The notes beneath the pieces were generated by a model that searched no databases, had not been told where the DNA came from, and saw only the letters and a program-made list of their open reading frames with translations. 47,671 bases of DNA, from NCBI GenBank assembly GCA_045531205.1, contig JAZSDN010000049.1, positions 1 through 47,671 of the forward strand. Direction: 5' to 3'. Made by a program: the position numbers and the translations under genes. Below, in pieces: positions 8,279-15,904 of this stretch (positions are counted from its first letter, which is position 1; each line of letters starts with the position of its first letter). Origin of the DNA: JAZNQL01 sp045531205 (GTDB lineage: Bacteria > Bacillota > Clostridia > UMGS1883 > UMGS1540).

Positions 8279-9115
8279 TTAACTGTTTATTTTCCGGTAT
8301 TTAGCAGTGGGTATTCCCATTTCTGCCTTAAAAACTCTTAAAAAGTAATCAACGTCCGAAAAGCCTGTTTGCTCGGCTATTTTCCACGCGGGCAAGTCTG
8401 TATGAATAAGCAGGTCGCAAGCCTTTTTAATACGTTCTTTGCGAACAAAAGCTGCAATTCCATTTGGCATATACGGCTTTGTAATTTTGTATACCTCTGA
8501 TTTTGAAAGATAAAACTTTTTACAAATAGCACAAACACTCAAATCCTTTTCAAGATTTTCCCGTATATACTTTACCATTTCGTGGGCAACAGAAAGCTCG
8601 CCCGAATATACAAGCTTTTCGTACACAATATATACCGAAAGAGCATTAAGAATTTTCGAAGCATCTTCAAGCTGCTTGTCGGAATAATAGGGGATTTTTT
8701 CTGCCGATTCCTTTAACTTAAGCTTGTCAAGTTTATATTTTTCGCATCTTTTAAATATTTCGTTTAAAAAAACATCTCTGTCCCGTTCGTTGGTAATCTG
8801 ACCGAACATAATGTACCCTATAACCGAAACACCATCGCTTAAAGGAGCAATAACTTCTGTAAGTCCTGCGGTACATTTTTCAATTATAACGGTTTGCTTT
8901 AAAGAACATTTTTCGCAAAGCTTTACTGTGCTTTCAATACATTCACGGCACGAAACCTTGTTTTTTTGTATAAGTCTGCAAAACGGGGAATTCTGCACAG
9001 GGCAGGCAAGAACTTCTTTAAAATTGCAGTCGTAAATTGCTACCTTTATTCCGGTAAGTCTGTAGAAGGATTCTATAAGCTCGTAAAGCTTTTTATCGTT
9101 AAATTTTATTATCAT
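8279..9115 (-). CDS. AraC-family regulator with a PocR-type cysteine-rich sensor domain
   Basis: The 278-residue regulator has an N-terminal PocR-like sensory domain (about 1-150) followed by a C-terminal AraC double helix-turn-helix (about 180-278, ending YRKINS). The sensor carries clustered cysteines, CRECIESTVKLCEKC plus further cysteines nearby, a pattern known in PocR-type sensors. The start at 9115 is chosen because AAGGAGGG lies just upstream and overlaps the end of the previous AraC gene; the upstream extension in this frame is the antisense-like tail of that gene. The two regulators are one transcript and probably control the GH36 operon, whose promoter starts about 65 bases downstream. 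Confidence 0.85.
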   Translation of the reverse strand: MIIKFNDKKLYELIESFYRLTGIKVAIYDCNFKEVLACPVQNSPFCRLIQKNKVSCRECIESTVKLCEKCSLKQTVIIEKCTAGLTEVIAPLSDGVSVIGYIMFGQITNERDRDVFLNEIFKRCEKYKLDKLKLKESAEKIPYYSDKQLEDASKILNALSVYIVYEKLVYSGELSVAHEMVKYIRENLEKDLSVCAICKKFYLSKSEVYKITKPYMPNGIAAFVRKERIKKACDLLIHTDLPAWKIAEQTGFSDVDYFLRVFKAEMGIPTAKYRKINS

Positions 9116-9116
9116 T

Positions 9117-10046
9117 TTAACCCTCCTTTGTAAACGCTGTGCTAAATTTTTTTCGGTATTCCCCGGGTGTAACCCCCATTTTTCGTTTGAATAAACGCTG
9201 GAAGTGCTCGATGCTTTCAAAGCCTATGCTGTAAGCAATTTCTTTTATGGAAATATCGGTGTTTATAAGAGAATATTGTGCGTGCGAAAGGCGGATATCG
9301 CTTACCGTTTCGCCAAAGCTTTTTCCTGTATCAGCCTTGAATAATCTGCATATATGAGTTTTTGAATAGCCTGCATACTCGGCAATGCTTTGCAAAGTTA
9401 CGCTTGCATAATTATTTGTTATATAGTTTAAAAGCTTACGGCTTATATCGGAGCTTGAGCCTATTGAATCCGAAAGCTGAAGACAGTCCTTTTCAAAGAG
9501 CAGAGAGTTTAAAAACTCTATCATCAGTGCCTCTATTGTAAGATATTTTTTTACATTGTCAAACGAATTTGTTTCAAACATTTTAAGTGCGAGAGCTGAA
9601 GCCTCAGGTAGTTTTTTTGTGCAGATAAGATATCTGAAATATTTTTTGCTTTGAGTATAGCTTATAAATTCAGCCATAGGGGATGAGGGAAGGTTATAGT
9701 TGCATAAAAGCCCCTCAAACCAATCCTTTCTTATGAGAAAGTTTACTATAATACTGTCGCCCGTAGAGTAAAGAGTGTGAAAGGTTCCGGGATGCAGCAA
9801 AATAAATTCGCCCTCGCGCATTACAAGAGGAGTTTCTTCCACAAGATTTATACATCCTCCGCGTACAACAAAATTGATTTCGTAAAAATTATGGGTATGA
9901 TATACAACGAGATTATTGTTCACATGCATAGAAAGTGCCACTCGTTGTCCCGGAAAATCGTTGTAGGTATCAACATCTATTACGCCAAGGTCGGTTTGCT
10001 CTTTCATAAGAAAAAGCTGATTTAAAATTTTTTGATTATCAAGCAT
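9117..10046 (-). CDS. AraC-family regulator with cupin sensor domain
   Basis: The 309-residue protein has an N-terminal cupin arabinose-binding-like domain (YHTHNFYEINFVVRGG, then EGEFILLHPGTFHTL) and a C-terminal AraC DNA-binding domain (LQSIAEYAGYSKTHICRLFKADTG, then IKEIAYSIGFESIEHFQRLFKRKMGVTPGEYRK). It is divergent from the six-hairpin glycosidase at 10190. Its own promoter overlaps a 22-bp-spaced direct repeat, which would fit autoregulation and activation of the divergent genes. The ribosome site is weak (GGTGATTT). The PocR-type regulator follows with its start one base short of this stop. Confidence 0.88.
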   Translation of the reverse strand: MLDNQKILNQLFLMKEQTDLGVIDVDTYNDFPGQRVALSMHVNNNLVVYHTHNFYEINFVVRGGCINLVEETPLVMREGEFILLHPGTFHTLYSTGDSIIVNFLIRKDWFEGLLCNYNLPSSPMAEFISYTQSKKYFRYLICTKKLPEASALALKMFETNSFDNVKKYLTIEALMIEFLNSLLFEKDCLQLSDSIGSSSDISRKLLNYITNNYASVTLQSIAEYAGYSKTHICRLFKADTGKSFGETVSDIRLSHAQYSLINTDISIKEIAYSIGFESIEHFQRLFKRKMGVTPGEYRKKFSTAFTKEG

Positions 10047-10063
10047 AACAAATCACCATTTTT

Positions 10064-10092
10064 ATTTTATCATATATGTTAATATAAGTCAA
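10064..10092 (-). promoter_or_regulatory. Promoter of the AraC gene pair
   Basis: On the minus strand TTGACT (10092-10087) and TAAAAT (10069-10064) are 17 bases apart and about 18 bases upstream of the start codon. The -35 box falls inside the first copy of the direct repeat at 10081-10096. Confidence 0.55.
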
Positions 10093-10118
10093 TTTATTTC
10101 ATAATATAAGTCATTTAC
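10081..10118. promoter_or_regulatory. Candidate AraC operator: two direct half-sites 22 bp apart
   Basis: AATATAAGTC followed by A/T-rich sequence occurs at 10081 and again at 10103, with a period of 22 bp, about two helical turns. This is the classic geometry for an AraC-type dimer. The site lies between the divergent regulator and glycosidase genes. The regulator assignment is inferred from position. Confidence 0.5.
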
Positions 10119-10189
10119 AAGATAAAAAAGCCGTGTTAAGATTAAAATAAGATAAAAAATAACAATTTACAGAGGCCAGGAAAAGCAAA

Positions 10190-11506
10190 ATGAATATAGT
10201 TTTTAACGGAATAAAACAGGAAGATTTGGATTATGCATTTGCCTGTCTTGAAGATTGCAGACAGGAAAGCGCAAAAGAATATGGATTTAATTATCCCTAC
10301 TTTACTCCGGGCGGTTTGTACGGACAACAGTGGTGGCAGCTTGATTCATCCCTGGCGTTATGCGGATATAAGTGGAAAGACAGAGAATTTGCAGAACGTG
10401 CACTTTTGAATTTTATAGAATCTCAGAAAGAAAACGGAAGAATTTGTCTTTGGGGCGCTGATGTTTTGCCAGGAGTGGTGGCAGGAGGTAATTTCCCCAA
10501 GCAAACACACGAGGTTTCTTCCTTGCCTAAAATTTTTGACGTTGCTTATCACATATTGCAAGGTTCTGAAGATAAAGAACTTAAGGAAGCAACATACAAT
10601 ATGCTTAAAAAATATATTGACTGGTGGTTTGAGTACCGACTCGATAAGCCTACAGGTTTAATTACTGCCGTTTTTGAAGAAACCTTTATTCCATATCTTG
10701 AATATGCGGGCGAATACGCATCTGTAGATACGAATGTTGAGGTATATGTTGGTTGTCATTATACAGAGCTTCTGGCAACCGAGCTTTTAAAAGAGCAGGA
10801 CGCAAAGGAACTGAAAATAAGAAAAGAAAATTTGAAAAACAGTATTAACACATATTTGTGGAACAACGAAAAAGGGGCTTACTATCCTTACAGCGTTAAA
10901 GAAAAAAAGAGTGTAGATATTCTTATGGCATCAACCTTTTTCCCGTTAAGACTTTGCATTGCAAACGAGCAACAGAAAAAACAACTGATTAAATTACTTA
11001 AAAACGACGAGCATTTTAACTGGAACAGTATACCATTAACATCTGTATCAAAGCTTGATAAAGCATTTACCACAACTAAAGGAAAATATCAGGGTAATGC
11101 AAGCTGGAGCGGAAATGTATGGACACTGATAAATGAGATGGTTGTAAGGGGACTTGTCGACAGCGGAGAAAATGAGCTTGCATCAGAACTTGCATTAAAA
11201 ACAGTTTATGCCTTTAATCACAACTGTGCCGAGTTTATCAATCCTTTTGATGGTAGCGGACACGGCGTTATAAAATATGCCTGGACTGCATCGCAGTATG
11301 TTGAATTACTTGTAGAAGTAATATTCGGTATAAGCTATAAAGCATCAGAAAAAGAGATTGTTATTTCGCCAAAGCTTACTTCGGAATTAAAGAAGGCAGA
11401 TTTATCGATAAAAAACATTAAGCTGTCAAAAGATATAAGCATAGACGTGTTTATAGAGAACGGAAAGGTTTCGTATACGATTTTGGATAGAAAAGTAAGT
11501 ATATAA
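10190..11506 (+). CDS. Six-hairpin (GH63/MGH-like) glycoside hydrolase
   Basis: The 438-residue protein has the repeated aromatic-helix pattern of (alpha/alpha)6-barrel glycosidases related to GH63, GH37 and mannosylglycerate hydrolase. Typical segments are YGQQWWQLDSSLALCGYKW near 40-60, YIDWWFEYRLDKPTGL, ASVDTNVEVYVGCHYTELLA, NASWSGNVWTLINEMVVRGL, and SGHGVIKYAWTASQYVELL near the C-terminus. No signal peptide is present, so it acts on imported sugars. It probably hydrolyses an alpha-glycoside, but the linkage cannot be assigned. It is divergent from two AraC regulators and 32 bases upstream of the ADP-ribosylglycohydrolase homologue, so the two are likely one operon. Confidence 0.75.
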   Translation: MNIVFNGIKQEDLDYAFACLEDCRQESAKEYGFNYPYFTPGGLYGQQWWQLDSSLALCGYKWKDREFAERALLNFIESQKENGRICLWGADVLPGVVAGGNFPKQTHEVSSLPKIFDVAYHILQGSEDKELKEATYNMLKKYIDWWFEYRLDKPTGLITAVFEETFIPYLEYAGEYASVDTNVEVYVGCHYTELLATELLKEQDAKELKIRKENLKNSINTYLWNNEKGAYYPYSVKEKKSVDILMASTFFPLRLCIANEQQKKQLIKLLKNDEHFNWNSIPLTSVSKLDKAFTTTKGKYQGNASWSGNVWTLINEMVVRGLVDSGENELASELALKTVYAFNHNCAEFINPFDGSGHGVIKYAWTASQYVELLVEVIFGISYKASEKEIVISPKLTSELKKADLSIKNIKLSKDISIDVFIENGKVSYTILDRKVSI

Positions 11507-11538
11507 AAACGGCAATTTGTTATGGGAGGATATTTAAT

Positions 11539-12954
11539 ATGAAGCTTAACAGAAAATTTTACGAGGACAAAGTACGTGCCTGCTGGATAGGCAAAAACAT
11601 CGGCGGAACAATGGGTGGTCCTTATGAAGGACAAACCGAGATGCAGGATGCCACAACCTTTGTAACCCCAAAAGGAGAACCCTTGCCAAACGACGACCTT
11701 GACCTTCAGCTTTTATGGCTTTGTGCTATGGAAGAAAGGGGCGCAGGGGCAATAAACGAAAAGGTTCTGGGCGAATACTGGCTTAACTATGTTCCTGCTC
11801 AATGGAACGAATACGGCATAGCAAAAAGAAATATGGCTATGGGAATTCATCCTCCTTACAGTGGAGAATATAACAACGAAAAATGGCGTAATTCAAACGG
11901 TGCGTGGATAAGAACCGAAATATGGGCTTGTATGTTCCCAGGCTATCCTGAGTTTGCTACAAGATACGCATTTTATGATGCTTGTGTTGACCACGGCACA
12001 GGCGAAGGTACATACTCTGCACTTTTTGTTGCAGCAATGGAAAGTGCAGCCTTTTTTGAAAATGATGTAAATAAGCTTATAGAAACAGGACTTTCCTATA
12101 TTCCTGAAAATTGTAAAACTGCACAGTCTGTACGCCTTGCCTGCAAGCTTTATGAAGAAAAAGCCGACTTTAAGGATGCAAGAAATAAAATTGTTGAAGC
12201 AAATAAGGACCTTGGTTGGTTTCAGGCACCCGGAAATGTAGCATTTGTAATTTTAGGACTTTTATACGGTGAAGGCGACTTTAAAAAGTCAATGATACAC
12301 GCAATAAATTGTGGTGACGATACCGACTGTACCGGTGCAACAATAGGTGCTCTTATGGGAATAATGTACGGAAGTGCGGGAATACCCAAAGACTGGACAG
12401 AATATATAGGCGACAGAATTATTACAGTAGCAATTGACCGCTCGTATGTTTTCTGGCCAAAAACTTGCGAAGAACTTACACAGAGAACTTTAAGGCTTGT
12501 ACCTTCAGCTCTTGCTTACTTTGGTGTATATATGGAATATACTGACGGAGAAAACGAACTTGAAGGTCTCCCAAGAGTAAAAAGTCCTCAGCTTTCGTTC
12601 CCTGAAACTGGCTTATGTTTGTACTTTGATGGACTTATTTATTCAAGAGGCAGAGTTGAATTTTCAAAGTACAGGGTAGTTCCCGGCGATGAAATAACAC
12701 TTAAGTTTACATTCAATAATTTAATGAACGATGCAAGACAGATAGAGATTGCAATAGACCTTCCCGAAGGCTGGACTGCCGAAAGAAAGACTGTATCACT
12801 TATGGTTGACGAAGTTTTAAGATACAAAGAATCTTCTGCAGAGGTTAAAATATTTGTAGGTGAAAATGTTGATTTTAAAAACATAATCAAGCTTCGTGCA
12901 TCAACCAACGCAAGACCTACCATGAGCGAAGTTTCTCTCATTATCTGGGGATAA
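11539..12954 (+). CDS. ADP-ribosylglycohydrolase-family protein with C-terminal beta domain
   Basis: The 471-residue protein carries the ADP-ribosylglycohydrolase fold over residues 1 to about 330: an N-terminal KVRACWIGKNIGGTMGGPYEG segment, the first metal-ligand cluster in LPNDDLDLQLLWL, and the second in NCGDDTDCTGATIGALMG. About 130 further residues form a beta-rich domain (VVPGDEITLKFTFNNL onward), so it is much longer than classical enzymes (about 300). Homologues are frequent in glycan-use loci, where they may cleave other N- or O-glycosidic bonds. Its position after a glycosidase supports that, but the substrate is unknown. GGGAGGA precedes the ATG. A strong terminator follows at 13043. 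Confidence 0.85.
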   Translation: MKLNRKFYEDKVRACWIGKNIGGTMGGPYEGQTEMQDATTFVTPKGEPLPNDDLDLQLLWLCAMEERGAGAINEKVLGEYWLNYVPAQWNEYGIAKRNMAMGIHPPYSGEYNNEKWRNSNGAWIRTEIWACMFPGYPEFATRYAFYDACVDHGTGEGTYSALFVAAMESAAFFENDVNKLIETGLSYIPENCKTAQSVRLACKLYEEKADFKDARNKIVEANKDLGWFQAPGNVAFVILGLLYGEGDFKKSMIHAINCGDDTDCTGATIGALMGIMYGSAGIPKDWTEYIGDRIITVAIDRSYVFWPKTCEELTQRTLRLVPSALAYFGVYMEYTDGENELEGLPRVKSPQLSFPETGLCLYFDGLIYSRGRVEFSKYRVVPGDEITLKFTFNNLMNDARQIEIAIDLPEGWTAERKTVSLMVDEVLRYKESSAEVKIFVGENVDFKNIIKLRASTNARPTMSEVSLIIWG

Positions 12955-13042
12955 GAAACCAAGAAAAATAATATAAATGGAATATGATGAATTGAGTATC
13001 ATAAAAAAGTTAAGCAAAACAATGAGAAGGCAAAAAGGCTGA

Positions 13043-13084
13043 AAACAAGCTGTATTTTTAAGAAATACGGCTTGTTTTTTTGAT
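13043..13084 (+). terminator. Intrinsic terminator after the glycosidase operon
   Basis: A 15-base arm AAACAAGCTGTATTT pairs with AAATACGGCTTGTTT (one G-U pair) around a 5-base loop and is followed by a T-run. It ends the 10190-12954 operon. Confidence 0.85.
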
Positions 13085-13123
13085 TTGTGAATGTTATAAT
13101 TGACACATAGAGAATTTTATTTC

Positions 13124-13225
13124 ATAAAATTCTCAAGAGCGAATGCTCTTTCGTGCTCTTCGAGCACTGTGTCAACTGACGGCGTCGCAAAAATGCCATT
13201 GCAAGCAAGCATTTTTACTCCTGGT
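13124..13225 (+). repeat. 102-bp direct repeat, copy 1
   Basis: Identical base for base to 13287-13388. It starts ATAAAATTCTC and ends TTTACTCCTGGT. Internal palindromes suggest a structured RNA or a small non-autonomous element; no transposase is attached. Confidence 0.85.
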
Positions 13226-13286
13226 AAAATTGACCTGCATCTTTTCTGTCAGTTAATTATATAATTGACACGCAAAAAATTGTTTT

Positions 13287-13388
13287 ATAAAATTCTCAAG
13301 AGCGAATGCTCTTTCGTGCTCTTCGAGCACTGTGTCAACTGACGGCGTCGCAAAAATGCCATTGCAAGCAAGCATTTTTACTCCTGGT
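13287..13388 (+). repeat. 102-bp direct repeat, copy 2
   Basis: Perfect second copy of 13124-13225, separated from it by 61 bases. The shared upstream feature TATAATTGACAC is also duplicated, so the duplicated unit may be slightly longer with diverged edges. Confidence 0.85.
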
Positions 13389-13410
13389 GATTTCATCAAA
13401 TAGATGAAAT

Positions 13411-13533
13411 CAATGAAAAATGGATAATGAATAGTGAAAAATTAAGGAACAAATGCTCTGCATTTGAAATAAAAGAAAATCGCTAAGCGATTTTCAACCA
13501 CAATTATTCATCATTCATTATTAATTATTCATT
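13411..13533. repeat. Nested-hairpin element with inverted A/T-rich words
   Basis: The left side carries ATGGATAATGAATAGTG and the right side carries the opposite-strand counterparts (ATTCATCATTCATTAT, then ATTATTCATTT). Between them are two perfect small palindromes. The plan matches the elements at 15190 and 15420. It stops six bases before the conserved motif A core region begins. Confidence 0.6.
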
Positions 13534-13550
13534 TAAAGACTGGCATCCAG

Positions 13551-13567
13551 ATTATACAGTCTTTATA
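13551..13567 (+). repeat. Motif A copy 1
   Basis: ATTATACAGTCTTTATA, preceded by TGGCATCCAG. The 27-base extended form is identical to the copy ending at 28080. It ends 34 bases before the HAD gene start. TGGCA and TTTATA are spaced like a weak promoter, so a promoter role is possible but unproven. Confidence 0.75.
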
Positions 13568-13601
13568 GTAAGAATGTTAATGTTGTAGAAAGGAGAAATT
13601 G

Positions 13602-14282
13602 ATGAAGAATAAAAATATTAAGGGTGCAATATTTGATATGGATGGAACTTTGATTGATTCCTTAATGCTATGGAATATAATATGGGAAAGATTTGGCAGT
13701 CTTTTTTGCAAAGACGGAATTTTTGCAATTTCTTCAGAAGATGACAAAGCAGTCAGGACAATGACGCTGAAAGATGCGATGAACCACATTCATAAGCAAT
13801 ACAATATCGGAAAAAACGGAAACGAGTTGTTAGAAACCGTAAATAAAATAATGACCGATTTTTATTCCAAAGAAGTTGAGTTAAAAGATGGTGTCGCGGA
13901 GTTTTTAGAATATTGTTATAATAATGGAATAAAAATGTGCATAGCATCTGCAACGGATATAGAATTGATAAAAATTGCCATTAAACATTGCAATATAGAA
14001 AAGTATTTTAATGATATCCTTTCCTGTGCCGAAATTGGAAAAGGAAAGGATAAGCCGGATATATACATAAAAGCGCAAGAGTGTCTTGGTACTAAAACAG
14101 AAGAAACATGCATATTTGAAGATTCGCATATTGCGATTAATACAGCAGATAAGTTGGGAATGAAAACAGTAGGTATTTACGACAAATATAATTATGGTCA
14201 AGAGGAAATAAAAAAAATCGCAACTGTGTATATTGCAAAAGGCGAGACATTGAAAAAGCTTATTGATAATAACTGCATCTAA
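13602..14282 (+). CDS. HAD-superfamily phosphatase (beta-phosphoglucomutase-like)
   Basis: The 226-residue protein has all HAD motifs: FDMDGTLIDS (nucleophile and acid/base Asp near 12 and 14), IASATD (motif II), GKGKDKPDIY (motif III Lys) and FEDSHIAI (motif IV), with a helical cap between motifs I and II. It probably dephosphorylates or mutates a sugar phosphate. The ATG at 13602 follows AAAGGAG at proper distance; a TTG immediately before it is unlikely. It lies just downstream of motif A. The broken sugar isomerase follows after 58 bases and was probably its partner. Confidence 0.85.
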   Translation: MKNKNIKGAIFDMDGTLIDSLMLWNIIWERFGSLFCKDGIFAISSEDDKAVRTMTLKDAMNHIHKQYNIGKNGNELLETVNKIMTDFYSKEVELKDGVAEFLEYCYNNGIKMCIASATDIELIKIAIKHCNIEKYFNDILSCAEIGKGKDKPDIYIKAQECLGTKTEETCIFEDSHIAINTADKLGMKTVGIYDKYNYGQEEIKKIATVYIAKGETLKKLIDNNCI

Positions 14283-14340
14283 ATCGTATGTCCCGTACAT
14301 AAAGAATTATATTGTTATTGAAAGATGGGGGTAATAACAA

Positions 14341-15159
14341 ATGGAATATGGAATAAATATTAACTATTTCACTAAATAAACGGAATTGGAAAATGCTGCG
14401 AAACTTGTGAGTAAAGCCGGGTTTAAGATGCTGGATTATACACCCCCTTTACAGAATGATAACTGGGATTTTCTTATGAAAGAGCATCTTAAAATCTTTG
14501 ATGAATACGGACTAAAGGTACATCAGACACATGCCCCTTTTAATAGATACGGACATTATGGAGATAAGTATAAAGTATGTCTTGACAGATGTGCAGAGGC
14601 AACGGCAATTATGGGTGCAGAATTCTTGGTCATACATGGCGACGAATTTGACTTGGATAATTTATCATTTTCTCTGGATGCAGCTTTGGAATATAATCAT
14701 AAGCTTTTTTTGCCCTATGTTGAATTTGCAGAAAAAAACGGATATAAAGTGGCATTTGAGACAGTTTTTGAAGATAACTTCAGAAATACAAGACGATTTA
14801 CTTCTCGAGATGATGAACTAATGAAGCTTATTACTTCTTTTGAAAATAGCAGTGTAGTATGCTGCTGGGATTTTGGGCATGCCAATATATCCTTTGGCAA
14901 GGATATGCCGGATATTATAAAAAAATTTGGTTCATTAATTCAATGCACCCATCTTCATGACAATACAGGAATAGATTCCCATCAGACCCCTATGACCGGT
15001 GATATCGACTGGAAAGCTGTTATGTCATCTTTTCGTGATATTGGCTACGAGGGTGTTCTTAGTATAGAGTATTCGCACGGAAGTATCCCGGAACAATTGA
15101 TGGAGAACTTTATCCAATATACTTTTGATTCTGCAAAGTATTTATGGAATGTTATATAA
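14341..15159 (+). pseudogene. Sugar phosphate isomerase/epimerase interrupted by an in-frame TAA at codon 13
   Basis: An ATG at 14341 with a GGGGGT ribosome site 9 bases upstream opens MEYGININYFTK, then meets TAA at 14377-14379. The same frame continues TELENAAKLVSKAGFKMLDY and runs to 15159 as a full xylose-isomerase-like barrel with intact metal segments (AFETVFED, CCWDFGHANISF, CTHLHDNTGIDSHQTP, LSIEYSHG). The natural start, ribosome site and first strand are therefore cut off by one nonsense change. The only restart nearby is a TTG at 14386 without a good ribosome site; it would lack the first barrel strand. Either a recent pseudogene, a poorly expressed truncated protein, or a sequencing error. 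Confidence 0.75.
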
Positions 15160-15189
15160 TTTTTAATTCTGACTTAACAAGAACTATTG

Positions 15190-15380
15190 CGTTGCATAGC
15201 AACGCAGCTAAATTCGCTATCGCGAGCTAAATTGAACAAGTTCAGCTAAATTGCCTATGGCAGCTAAATGTGCTTCGCACGCTTAAAGCGAATTTAATTT
15301 AGCTACTCCAAAGGAGTAATTTAGCTATGGAGTAAGATGGAATAATTTAGCTTTGCAACTTGTTGCAAAATTTAGCTAAA
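15190..15380. repeat. Nested-hairpin element, word AGCTAAATT / AATTTAGCT
   Basis: AGCTAAATT (or AAATG) occurs at 15206, 15225, 15244 and 15262. Its reverse complement AATTTAGCT occurs at 15296, 15318, 15344 and 15369. Between neighbouring words sit short private palindromes, such as CGCTATCGCG, GAACAAGTTC, GCCTATGGC, ACTCCAAAGGAGT and TTGCAACTTGTTGCAA. The whole can fold as one long arm studded with side hairpins. Confidence 0.85.
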
Positions 15381-15385
15381 ACAAG

Positions 15386-15402
15386 TTGCATCTAAACCTT
15401 AT
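15386..15402 (+). repeat. Motif B copy 1
   Basis: TTGCATCTAAACCTTAT, followed by ACCTCG. It is identical over 17 bases to copies at 15604 and 28696 and directly follows the first hairpin element. Confidence 0.8.
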
Positions 15403-15419
15403 ACCTCGCAATTACGTTG

Positions 15420-15596
15420 TGAAGCAACGCAATGAATTGCCTGACGGCATGAATTGAAAAATAAAATTTTCATGAATTGAGCCTTGCGGCTCATGAATTG
15501 CACCTTTGGTGCATTTTAAGGCAATTCAATTCATGGAGCGAAGCGAGAATTTATGGATGAAATCCAATTCATGACAACGAAGTTGTCAATTCATTT
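15420..15596. repeat. Nested-hairpin element, word ATGAATTG / CAATTCAT
   Basis: ATGAATTG occurs at 15432, 15449, 15472 and 15493; the opposite orientation CAATTCAT (one degenerate) occurs at 15527, about 15548, 15565 and 15587. Private palindromes between the words include GCCTGACGGC, AGCCTTGCGGCT, CACCTTTGGTG and ACAACGAAGTTGT. Same four-plus-four architecture as 15190-15380 with unrelated words. Confidence 0.85.
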
Positions 15597-15603
15597 GAAA
15601 GGT

Positions 15604-15620
15604 TTGCATCTAAACCTTAT
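15604..15620 (+). repeat. Motif B copy 2
   Basis: TTGCATCTAAACCTTAT, directly after the second hairpin element and 33 bases before motif A copy 2. Confidence 0.8.
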
Positions 15621-15653
15621 GTGTCGCAACAGGATAAAAAGAAGGGGATCTAA

Positions 15654-15670
15654 ATTATACAGTCTTTATA
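15654..15670 (+). repeat. Motif A copy 2
   Basis: ATTATACAGTCTTTATA preceded by GGATCTAA, so its left flank looks intermediate between motifs A and B. It lies on the upstream side of the GGDEF/exopolymer block, while copy 3 lies on the downstream side (28064). Confidence 0.75.
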
Positions 15671-15822
15671 TGAAAGGTTGACAAACCTGCTTGTGAATAG
15701 AGTAAAATGAAAATTAAATAAAATGTAAGATAAGTGCGGTAAATCACAGTACTAAAATTAAGGGAGTTCACAAAGAAAGACTTCAAAACGGAACATTAAA
15801 ATTAGGAAAAACAGTATAGGTA

Positions 15823-15851
15823 TTGAAAAATTTGGATTAATATGGTATTAT
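15823..15851 (+). promoter_or_regulatory. Promoter of the GGDEF gene
   Basis: TTGAAA (15823-15828) and TATTAT (15846-15851) are 17 bases apart, about 50 bases before the start codon. A second candidate, TTGACA at 15678 with TAAAAT at 15703, has a long 19-base spacer. Confidence 0.5.
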
Positions 15852-15904
15852 TATAATAAAGATAAAAAATTATCAACTTTAGTTATAGACAAGAAGGAAT
15901 AGAG

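Larger units (their letters stand above)
13085..13601. repeat. Intergenic repeat block: tandem 102-bp repeat, hairpin element, motif A copy
   Basis: This gene-free stretch consists almost entirely of repeats. Two identical 102-bp copies lie at 13124-13225 and 13287-13388 (period 163). Each contains small palindromes (AGAGCGAATGCTCT, GTGCTCTTCGAGCAC) and a longer GCATTTTT stem. Each copy is preceded by TTGACAC, which can pair with GTGTCAA inside the unit. From 13411 to 13533 imperfect inverted A/T-rich arms (ATGAATA-like words) enclose AAATGCTCTGCATTT and AAAATCGCTAAGCGATTTT. Motif A (ATTATACAGTCTTTATA) follows at 13551. I see no coding potential. Confidence 0.8.
15160..15904. repeat. Intergenic repeat block: two nested-hairpin elements, motifs B, B and A, GGDEF promoter
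   Basis: This 745-base gap has no credible gene. It holds a hairpin element built on AGCTAAATT (15190-15380), motif B (15386), a hairpin element built on ATGAATTG (15420-15596), motif B again (15604), motif A (15654), and then about 170 bases of ordinary AT-rich leader with a promoter for the GGDEF gene at 15823. Confidence 0.8.

Noticed and set aside
15190..15600. CRISPR array
   Set aside because: The repeated words are only 8-9 bases, switch orientation halfway, and the spacers are palindromes of 9-16 bases; no cas genes are nearby.
15670..15822. Second cyclic-dinucleotide riboswitch before the GGDEF gene
   Set aside because: No GACGCAAAGC core, no GAAA-capped stem, and no match to the class II consensus; only plain AT-rich leader is visible.
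12955..15904. tRNA or rRNA genes in the gene-poor segment
   Set aside because: The hairpins are short isolated palindromes without cloverleaf geometry, a T-loop GTTCRA or a CCA end.
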